From contig CAYPRM010000036.1 in assembly GCA_964413365.1 (NCBI GenBank), positions 1 through 13,229 of the forward strand: DNA of 13,229 nucleotides. The letters run 5' to 3'. The stretch is from RGIG4608 sp964413365. Its GTDB lineage: Bacteria; Bacillota; Clostridia; Oscillospirales; CAG-272. Both the position numbers and the translations under genes were made by a program. The notes under the pieces were generated by a model. The model saw only the letters and a program-made list of their open reading frames with translations, ran no database searches and was not told the DNA's origin. Within the stretch, counting starts at the first letter, position 1; each line of letters begins with the position of its first letter. This document shows positions 7,901 through 13,229 of the stretch, in pieces.

Positions 7901-8463
7901 GAGAGCTGATTTACATCGACTCCCTGAAGAAGCTCCTTAATAGCCTCCGCACCCATGCCTGCTCTGAAGGCATCGCCGTACATCTCGCGGTACTCGCTAT
8001 ACTGCTTCTCACCGAGCACCATTCCCTTAGTAAGGGGTGTATCGCCCGGATCAAGCACGACGTTCTCCGCAAAGTACAGCACCTGCTCAAGATGCTTGGG
8101 TGTTATATCGAGGATCATAGGGATCCTTGCGGGAATGGACTTGAAGTACCAGATATGGCAGATGGGAGTTGCGAGCTCGATATGTCCCATTCTCTCACGT
8201 CTTACCTTCTTCGTGGTAACGTCCACGCCGCATTTTTCGCATTTATGCACGGTCTTATTGTGCACGTTCTTGTATTTTCCGCACATACAAGCGCCATCCT
8301 TGGTCGGGCCAAAGATACGCTCGCAGAACAGACCGCCCACCTCTGCCTTGAGCGTTCTGTAGTTTATGGTCTCGGGCTTGGTTACCTCGCCATACGACCA
8401 CTCTCTTATCATTTCGGGAGATGCAAGACCTATCTTTATGGAATTGAAGTTATTGTGTTCCAT
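4906..8463 (-). CDS. rpoC: DNA-directed RNA polymerase subunit beta'
   Basis: Beta' forms half of the RNA polymerase clamp and supplies the catalytic Mg. The product is 1185 aa, close to the about 1200 of other Firmicutes, without the large trigger-loop insertion of Proteobacteria. Seen: N-terminal zinc site Cys59, Cys61, Cys75, Cys78; the switch-2/lid region [27 protein letters not shown]; catalytic NADFDGD (449-455) with Asp451, 453 and 455; the second zinc site, with CDTTKG and [11 protein letters not shown] near 870-880; and trigger loop [11 protein letters not shown] near 915-925. Residue 458, just after the catalytic loop, is Pro (QMPVH) where I recall Ala. The start is the ATG at 8463 behind AAGGAGA (8471-8477). 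An in-frame TTG at 8487 would overlap the rpoB stop and add eight residues partly encoded by the ribosome binding site. It lies 20 bp after rpoB and is surely cotranscribed. Confidence 0.98.
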   Translation of the reverse strand: [1185 protein letters not shown]

Positions 8464-8483
8464 TATAATATCTCCTTCCCTAA

Positions 8484-11400
8484 TCAATCTTCATCATCGG
8501 CAAAGTCGGAGAAGCTATCCTCATAAACATCGCCGAACATATCATCTTCTTCCTCATCGCTCTCGTCATCCTCATCGGAATTCTCGATGATGAAGTTATC
8601 GGAAACGTCGTCCGTCTCCACGTATTCCTCAAATTCGTCCGCCATATCCTTGGGGTTGAATTCTCTGGTCGAGTAAACGGGTGCTTCCTCCTCGGTGCAA
8701 AGGGTATTGAGCTCTACCTCATTGCCCTCGTCATCAAGCACACGGATATCGAGTGCGAGCGACTGAAGCTCCTTAACGAGCACCTTGAAGGACTCGGGAA
8801 CTCCGGGTGTGGGTATATTCTGTCCCTTAATGATCGCCTCATACGCTCTCCTACGTCCGTTGATATCGTCGGACTTGACGGTGAGTATCTCCTGAAGCGT
8901 ATATGCTGCGCCGTACGCCTCAAGTGCCCAGACCTCCATCTCTCCGAAACGCTGACCGCCAAACTGCGCCTTACCGCCGAGGGGCTGCTGTGTTACGAGA
9001 GAGTACGGGCCGTTGGAGCGTGCGTTGATCTTATCGTCAACGAGGTGGTGGAGCTTAAGGTAGTACATGATTCCTACCGTTACGGGGTTATCGAAGGGCT
9101 CGCCCGTGCGTCCGTCGTAGAGCGTCGTCTTACCGTCGACGACTCTGAGCTTTCCGTCCGCCTTGAGCTGTGCGAGAAGCTCGGGATCTGCCTTCTGCTC
9201 CTCTGTAAGTCTTTCAACAGTGGTCTCGCCGTTCTCGTCAACGCCGACGGAGACGAGCTCCTTACCCGTAACGTTCTCGCCGTCACGGATCTCACGGTAA
9301 AGTCCTGCTGCCTCGAGGCACTCAACGATATCACGCTCGTTAGCGCCGTCAAAGACGGGTGTCATTATCTTCCAGCCGAGCTTTCTTGCGGCGATACCGA
9401 GGTGCACCTCAAGCACCTGACCGATATTCATACGCGAGGGAACGCCCAGCGGGTTAAGAACTATATCAAGGGGTGTACCGTCGGGAAGGAAGGGCATATC
9501 CTCGGGAGGAAGGATGCGTGAAACGACACCCTTATTACCGTGGCGGCCTGCCATCTTATCTCCGACGGAGATCTTTCTCTTCTGTGCAAGGTAGATCCTT
9601 ACGCTCTTATTTACGCCTGCGGGGAGGTCATCGCCGTTCTCGTGCGAGAACACCTTTACGTCGACGACTATGCCCGATTCGCCGTGGGGAACGCGGAGGG
9701 ACGTATCTCTTACCTCTCTTGCCTTCTCGCCAAAGATAGCTCTGAGAAGTCTTTCCTCGCTCGTAAGCTCAGTCTCGCCCTTGGGAGTAATCTTACCGAC
9801 AAGTATATCGCCCGAGCGTACCTCTGTACCCTTCTTGACGATACCCTCGGCATTAAGGTCCTTAAGAGCGTCCTCGCCGACGTTGGGGATCTCACGTGTG
9901 ATCTCCTCAGGTCCGAGCTTTGTATCGCGTGCCTCGTGGGTATATTCCTCTATATGGAGAGATGTATAAACGTCATCTCTTACGAGCTTTTCATTGAGAA
10001 GAACTGCGTCCTCGTAGTTATAGCCTTCCCATGTCATGAAGCCGATGAGGGCATTCTTACCGAGGGAGAGCTCGCCTGCGCTGGTCGCAGGGCCGTCGGC
10101 GATCACCTGTCCTACCTCGATATGCTCATCAACATCGACTATGGGACGCTGATTGAAGCAGGTGCCTTGGTTAGTTCTCTTGAACTTACTGAGGTGGTAC
10201 GTTTCCTTATGTCCGTCGTCGCAGAGGATCACGATCTTATCTGCGTCAACGTAGCTTACGGTACCCTCGACCTTGGACACAACTACTACGCCAGAGTCAA
10301 CTGCTGCCTTATATTCCATACCCGTACCGACTATGGGAGAATCCGTTACCATGAGCGGTACTGCCTGCTTCTGCATGTTAGATCCCATCAGAGCACGGGA
10401 GTTATCGTCGTTCTCAAGGAAGGGTATGCAGGCTGTTGCAACGGATACGACCATCTTGGGGGAGACGTCCATATAATCAACGTCGCCTACATCGACCTCG
10501 ATGATCTCCGTCTTATCGCGTGCTGTTACGCGGCTCCTTACGAAGCAGCTATTATCGTCAAGAGGCTCATTCGCCTGTGCGACGATATAATTATCCTCAA
10601 CGTCAGCGGTCATATACTCGACCTCATCGGTTACGTAATGGCGAACGACGCCGTTCTCCTCAATGTGCTTTACCTTGCGGTAGGGAGCCATGATGAAGCC
10701 GTACTCGCTGATCCTTGCGTAGGTCGTGAGGTAGGAGATAAGACCGATGTTCGGTCCCTCGGGAGTCTCGATGGGGCACATTCTGCCGTAGTGCGTATAG
10801 TGTACGTCACGGACATCGAAGGACGCTCTGTCTCTCGAAAGTCCGCCGGGGCCAAGTGCCGAGAGACGGCGCTTATGCGTCAGCTCTGCGAGGGGGTTAT
10901 TCTGATCCATGAACTGAGAGAGCTGGGACGAGCCGAAGAACTCTCTTATCACGGTAACGATAGGTCTGATATTTATAAGTGCCTGAGGTGTGAGCTTATC
11001 ATTATCCTGAGTGGTCATTCTCTCCTTGATGATCTTATCCATTCTGGAGAAGCCGATCCTCATCTGGTTCTGAAGCTGCTCACCGACGGAGCGGATACGG
11101 CGGTTACCGAGGTGGTCTATATCGTCGTATTTTCCAATCTCATGGGTGAGTCCGAGGAAGTAGTTCACGGAGGCGAAGATATCGTCCTTTGTGATATGCT
11201 TGGGGCAGAGCTTATTGACATTGAGCTTTACTGCCTCCTTAAGCGCGTCGATATCGCCGCCGACCTCCTCCACAAGGGAGAGGAGAACGTCCGTCTTGAC
11301 CTTTTCCTTGATACCGCAGTCACGGAGATCCGTGCCGATGATATACTCAGGCTCTACGGTATTATTGGAGAACACTCTGATGCTCTCGCCGTTATCAAGC

Positions 11401-12473
11401 TCGACGGACACGGCATTTACTGCTGCGTGTGCGATAGCGTCGGCGATCTCTGCGGTAGCTACCGTTCCGTGCTCGCAGATCAGCTCGCCTGTGATGGGAG
11501 AGATGACGTCCTCTGCAAGTCTGTGACCGACGATCCTATCGGCGATATTGAGCTTCTTATCGAACTTATATCTTCCGACGGGCTGGATATCATATCTTCT
11601 GGGATCGAAGAAATAGTTATTGAGAAGTGTATATGCGGACTCGACGAGGGGCGGTTCACCCGGGCGAAGTCTCTTATATATCTCCTTGAGCGCCTCAACG
11701 CCTGCGCTCGTATGGTTACGTGCCGCGAGCTCGTCGCACTCGTCCTTATCAAACGTGGACGCGAGAAGCTCCTCGTTGCCAAAGAGGGCATAAACGTCCT
11801 CCCTTGTCTCGATCGTGGAGCGATATTCAACGCTCTTGCCCTTTTCGTCCGCACCGTCGGTGGGAACTACTCCGAGCGCACGGATGAGCATGGTGATCGG
11901 CACCTTTCTGTTCTTATCTATACGTACCCATGCGACGTTATTGATATCGGTCTCGTACTCGAGCCATGCGCCACGGTAGGGTATGATCTGCGAGGTATAT
12001 ATCCTCTTACCAGATTTATCTATCTCGGATGCGTAATACATTCCCGGGGAGCGGATGATCTGCGAGACGATAACGCGCTCTGCTCCGTTGATCACGAAGG
12101 TGCCCGTTTCCGTCATTATCGGAAATTCGCCCATAAATATATCAGATTGCTTTACCTCACCCGTCTGCTTATTCGTGAGGCGAACGTTGACCTTGAGGGG
12201 GGCTGCGTAGTTGGCGTCCCTCTCCTTACATTCCTCAACGGTATACTTCGGCTTCTGGTCGATCGAGTACGATACGAACTCGATAGAAAGATTTCCCGAA
12301 AAGTCCGTTATGGGAGAAACGTCGCGCAGGACCTCTGCAAGTCCCTCGTCAAGGAACCACTTGAACGACGCCGTCTGGATCTCAACGAGGTTGGGCAGCT
12401 CAAGCGTGCTTCTGTTCTTGGAGAAGCTCATTCTCGTGGTCTTTCCCTGCTTTTGTTCTCTGATGTTGATCAT
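8484..12473 (-). CDS. rpoB: DNA-directed RNA polymerase subunit beta
   Basis: Beta forms the other half of the polymerase active-site cleft and is the rifampicin target. From the ATG at 12473 it is 1329 aa, longer than the about 1190 of Bacillus. Motifs: GKTTRMSFSK and LPNLVEIQ near the N-terminus; rifampicin region FGSSQLSQFMDQNNP...THKRRLSALGPGG near 511-542 with the usual Asp, His and Ser (sensitive-looking); GYNYEDAVLLNE near 820; GDKMAGRHGNKG near 970; and GGKAQFGGQRFGEMEVWALEAYGAA. About 50 extra residues lie between PVFDGA and LYDGRTG (roughly 1043-1115). The C-terminal 54 residues contain 29 Asp/Glu. The start is somewhat uncertain: GGAG (12485-12488) lies 11 nt before this ATG, while TTG 12494 and ATG 12431 are in frame. 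The conserved GKTTRMSFSK motif includes the ATG 12431 codon, which argues for a start upstream of it. Two candidate promoters and a leader hairpin precede it, but no rplKAJL genes. Confidence 0.97.
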   Translation of the reverse strand: MINIREQKQGKTTRMSFSKNRSTLELPNLVEIQTASFKWFLDEGLAEVLRDVSPITDFSGNLSIEFVSYSIDQKPKYTVEECKERDANYAAPLKVNVRLTNKQTGEVKQSDIFMGEFPIMTETGTFVINGAERVIVSQIIRSPGMYYASEIDKSGKRIYTSQIIPYRGAWLEYETDINNVAWVRIDKNRKVPITMLIRALGVVPTDGADEKGKSVEYRSTIETREDVYALFGNEELLASTFDKDECDELAARNHTSAGVEALKEIYKRLRPGEPPLVESAYTLLNNYFFDPRRYDIQPVGRYKFDKKLNIADRIVGHRLAEDVISPITGELICEHGTVATAEIADAIAHAAVNAVSVELDNGESIRVFSNNTVEPEYIIGTDLRDCGIKEKVKTDVLLSLVEEVGGDIDALKEAVKLNVNKLCPKHITKDDIFASVNYFLGLTHEIGKYDDIDHLGNRRIRSVGEQLQNQMRIGFSRMDKIIKERMTTQDNDKLTPQALINIRPIVTVIREFFGSSQLSQFMDQNNPLAELTHKRRLSALGPGGLSRDRASFDVRDVHYTHYGRMCPIETPEGPNIGLISYLTTYARISEYGFIMAPYRKVKHIEENGVVRHYVTDEVEYMTADVEDNYIVAQANEPLDDNSCFVRSRVTARDKTEIIEVDVGDVDYMDVSPKMVVSVATACIPFLENDDNSRALMGSNMQKQAVPLMVTDSPIVGTGMEYKAAVDSGVVVVSKVEGTVSYVDADKIVILCDDGHKETYHLSKFKRTNQGTCFNQRPIVDVDEHIEVGQVIADGPATSAGELSLGKNALIGFMTWEGYNYEDAVLLNEKLVRDDVYTSLHIEEYTHEARDTKLGPEEITREIPNVGEDALKDLNAEGIVKKGTEVRSGDILVGKITPKGETELTSEERLLRAIFGEKAREVRDTSLRVPHGESGIVVDVKVFSHENGDDLPAGVNKSVRIYLAQKRKISVGDKMAGRHGNKGVVSRILPPEDMPFLPDGTPLDIVLNPLGVPSRMNIGQVLEVHLGIAARKLGWKIMTPVFDGANERDIVECLEAAGLYREIRDGENVTGKELVSVGVDENGETTVERLTEEQKADPELLAQLKADGKLRVVDGKTTLYDGRTGEPFDNPVTVGIMYYLKLHHLVDDKINARSNGPYSLVTQQPLGGKAQFGGQRFGEMEVWALEAYGAAYTLQEILTVKSDDINGRRRAYEAIIKGQNIPTPGVPESFKVLVKELQSLALDIRVLDDEGNEVELNTLCTEEEAPVYSTREFNPKDMADEFEEYVETDDVSDNFIIENSDEDDESDEEEDDMFGDVYEDSFSDFADDED

Positions 12474-12507
12474 TGATACAATCACTCCATTCAAAAATAT
12501 TCTCCGC

Positions 12508-12533
12508 CGTGGGATGAACCGCCATCCCCGACG
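12508..12533 (-). promoter_or_regulatory. Hairpin in the rpoB 5' leader
   Basis: GGGATG (12528-12523 on the minus strand) and CATCCC (12516-12511) form a perfect 6-bp stem around a 6-nt loop. With a 2-nt bulge three further pairs (12531-12533 with 12508-12510) can be added. It lies about 35 nt before the rpoB ATG and would be present in transcripts from both candidate promoters. No U-run follows. It may affect mRNA stability or translation. Confidence 0.5.
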
Positions 12534-12557
12534 CTTTGCCGACCTCCTTGCTTTCTT

Positions 12558-12586
12558 ATAATATAAATAGACTCGATTTTTGTCTA
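12558..12586 (-). promoter_or_regulatory. Candidate rpoB promoter P2
   Basis: TAGACA (12586-12581), a 17-nt spacer and TATTAT (12563-12558) on the minus strand give a good sigma-A promoter with predicted start near 12551. The -35 and spacer contain a short dyad, TAGAC-N9-GTCTA (12568-12586), that could be an operator but may be chance. AAGGAGGTC, an almost perfect anti-16S match, follows at 12549-12541 with no start codon at normal distance. Confidence 0.65.
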
Positions 12587-12635
12587 CTTACAAAAACTTA
12601 CAAGGACATAGTTAGCAATTATATTGCAGTTTAAT

Positions 12636-12664
12636 ATTTTATCACATCTGTCAAGGCTTGTCAA
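12636..12664 (-). promoter_or_regulatory. Candidate rpoB promoter P1
   Basis: TTGACA (12664-12659), a 17-nt spacer and TAAAAT (12641-12636) on the minus strand, with TG one base before the -10, form a strong extended -10 sigma-A promoter. Predicted start is near 12629, giving a leader of about 155 nt. The -35 lies in a perfect tandem 10-bp repeat (plus strand TGTCAAGGCT at 12649-12658 and 12659-12668), so a second TTGACA sits inside the spacer. Only the distal copy is correctly spaced for this -10. Confidence 0.85.
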
Positions 12665-12668
12665 GGCT
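12649..12668. repeat. Tandem 10-bp repeat duplicating the rpoB -35
   Basis: TGTCAAGGCT occurs twice back to back (12649-12658, 12659-12668). Each copy contains a minus-strand TTGACA. One turn of the helix separates them, so they lie on the same face of the DNA. Confidence 0.9.
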
Positions 12669-12696
12669 TTTTTCGCAATTATTTTTCTATATTTGC

Positions 12697-12733
12697 AAAA
12701 ATATTCAAAAATTTTCAAACTTTTTTTGAAAAA
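12697..12733. promoter_or_regulatory. Phased A-tracts and A/T dyad between divergent promoters
   Basis: A-runs begin at 12697 (5), 12707 (5) and 12717 (3), exactly 10 bp apart, followed by T7 (12721-12727) and A5 (12729-12733). Helically phased A-tracts bend DNA. TTTTCAAA (12712-12719) and TTTGAAAA (12725-12732) form an 8-bp inverted repeat with a 5-nt centre. The segment lies just upstream of the rpsT -35 and could serve as an UP element for it. Confidence 0.55.
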
Positions 12734-12737
12734 GCTA

Positions 12738-12766
12738 TTGCATTTTCCATTTCAATGTGTTATTAT
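12738..12766 (+). promoter_or_regulatory. rpsT promoter
   Basis: TTGCAT (12738-12743), 17 nt, then TATTAT (12761-12766), with TG one base before the -10. This is a good extended -10 sigma-A promoter. Predicted start is near 12773, leaving a leader of about 85 nt. Confidence 0.85.
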
Positions 12767-12842
12767 ATTCAATGTATGGACGAGAACGCCCGCACACCCT
12801 CTCAGGTGCTGACGTTTACTGTTTCAATTTTTTAATTTTTAC

Positions 12843-12850
12843 AAGGAGGG
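12843..12850 (+). promoter_or_regulatory. Ribosome binding site for the TTG start of rpsT
   Basis: AAGGAGGG ends 7 nt before TTG at 12858 (8 nt from the end of AGGAGG). No ATG or GTG lies in frame near it, so this perfect site fixes the TTG as the start. Confidence 0.9.
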
Positions 12851-12857
12851 TAAGGCT

Positions 12858-13121
12858 TTGGCAAACATCAAAAGTGCAAAGAAGCGTATAAAAGTTATTC
12901 AGGCTAAGACATTGCAGAACAAAATGTTCAAGACACAGCTTAAGACTGAAATTAAGAAATACGAAGCAGCTCTTGCATCGGGAGATACCGCTCTCGCTCA
13001 GGCTACCTACAAGGCAGCTACTAAGAAGATCGACCAGGCTGCGGCTCGCGGCATAATTCACAAGAATGCCGCTGCTCGCAAGAAGAGTCAGTTTACTAAG
13101 AAGCTCAACGCGATCGGCTGA
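12858..13121 (+). CDS. rpsT: 30S ribosomal protein S20 (TTG start)
   Basis: S20 is a small helical protein that binds the 5' domain and the h44 base of 16S rRNA early in 30S assembly. The product is 87 aa, the usual length, and starts MANIKSAKKR, the family signature. It is basic and predicted almost wholly helical, ending HKNAAARKKSQFTKKLNAIG. The initiation codon is TTG behind a perfect AAGGAGGG. E. coli rpsT also starts with UUG, and there the weak codon takes part in S20 translational autoregulation. The same could hold here, but that is inference. The gene is monocistronic by appearance: own promoter upstream, strong terminator 13 bp after the stop. It is divergent from rpoB, an unusual neighbour for this gene in my knowledge. 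Confidence 0.98.
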   Translation: MANIKSAKKRIKVIQAKTLQNKMFKTQLKTEIKKYEAALASGDTALAQATYKAATKKIDQAAARGIIHKNAAARKKSQFTKKLNAIG

Positions 13122-13134
13122 TCCGATCCGAGAT

Positions 13135-13173
13135 GGGGACTGGTGTATCTCACCCGTCCCCTTTATCTTTTTT
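13135..13173 (+). terminator. Intrinsic terminator of rpsT
   Basis: GGGGAC (13135-13140) pairs with GTCCCC (13156-13161). After one T-C mismatch GGTG (13142-13145) pairs with CACC (13151-13154), closing a 5-nt loop. A T-rich tail follows (TTTATCTTTTTT, 13162-13173). Strong G/C stem plus U-tract 13 bp after the rpsT stop makes this a convincing rho-independent terminator. Confidence 0.93.
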
Positions 13174-13209
13174 CGTGTAAAAAACTTCGACGAATTTGAA
13201 CGAAAGTTA

Positions 13210-13215
13210 TTGACA
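13210..13215 (+). promoter_or_regulatory. Possible -35 element of a gene beyond the window
   Basis: TTGACA is a perfect -35 word 36 bp after the rpsT terminator. The window ends at 13229, before a -10 at 17-nt spacing could be seen, so this is a partial promoter call. Confidence 0.4.
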
Positions 13216-13229
13216 TTCCTATATATATT

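Larger units (their letters stand above)
12474..12857. other. 384-bp divergent regulatory region between rpoB and rpsT
   Basis: No credible gene lies here. It contains, from the rpoB side: the rpoB leader with hairpin, promoters P2 and P1 (minus strand), an A/T-rich segment with phased A-tracts and an 8-bp dyad (12697-12733), the rpsT promoter (plus strand, 12738-12766) and an rpsT leader of about 85 nt. The P1 and rpsT -35 boxes are about 74 bp apart. Confidence 0.8.

Noticed and set aside
8464..8487. Upstream TTG (8487) as the rpoC start
   Set aside because: It overlaps the rpoB stop and would translate the AAGGAGA ribosome binding site. The ATG at 8463 is ideally spaced and gives the family N-terminus.
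5029..8526. 1165-codon open frame antisense to rpoC, and similar ones at 9540-12476, 1663-3927 and 302-1252
   Set aside because: All are codon-aligned shadows of highly conserved genes, explained by avoidance of TTA, CTA and TCA. Their translations show no recognisable domains, and conserved family motifs lie on the minus strand throughout.
10860..10945. Rifampicin-resistance mutation in rpoB
   Set aside because: The region reads FGSSQLSQFMDQNNP and THKRRLSALGPGG, with the usual Asp, His and Ser intact.

Overview
The window is a housekeeping locus from a Gram-positive anaerobe-like genome, most likely class Clostridia (Bacillota). It carries the RNA polymerase and 'str' genes in the order rpoB-rpoC-rpsL-rpsG-fusA-tuf, all on the minus strand, with rpsT (S20) divergent on the plus strand at the right end. 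The assignment rests on Clostridia-style protein sequences: S12 with the Firmicutes N-terminal insertion and an IPGIGHN loop, RpoC of 1185 aa without the large proteobacterial insertion, and RpoB with VHYTHYGRMCP. Strong AAGGAGG-type ribosome binding sites and A/T-rich intergenic regions with near-consensus sigma-A promoters agree with it. I cannot place it below class from sequence alone.

Layout from right to left. At 13210-13215 lies a lone TTGACA at the window edge. A strong intrinsic terminator (13135-13173) closes rpsT, which starts at a TTG codon (12858) behind a perfect ribosome binding site and its own promoter (12738-12766). The 384-bp divergent region holds phased A-tracts, two candidate rpoB promoters (P1 12636-12664, P2 12558-12586) and an rpoB leader hairpin. 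rpoB (8484-12473) and rpoC (4906-8463) follow 20 bp apart. A 431-bp gap (4475-4905) holds two mutually exclusive hairpins, a four-run G-quadruplex motif on the strand that is template for these genes, an A/T-rich UP-like stretch and a perfect extended -10 promoter for rpsL. Then come rpsL (4058-4474), a 151-bp spacer with a hairpin, rpsG (3436-3906, GTG start), fusA (1297-3417) and tuf (41-1243).

The genes make the transcription core (beta and beta'), three small-subunit ribosomal proteins (S12, S7, S20) and the two elongation GTPases (EF-G, EF-Tu). The sequence suggests two main minus-strand transcription units (rpoBC and rpsL-rpsG-fusA-tuf) with a possible regulated junction between them, plus a monocistronic rpsT unit.

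I see no mobile element, CRISPR array, tRNA, toxin-antitoxin or defence gene, and no candidate new system among the genes. What merits a second look is regulatory or at residue level: the rpoC-rpsL junction, the rpoB leader, an arginine in S12 at a classical streptomycin-resistance site, a proline next to the RpoC catalytic loop, and the replacement of the usual rplKAJL block upstream of rpoB by divergent rpsT. Long open frames antisense to every gene are codon-bias shadows, not genes.
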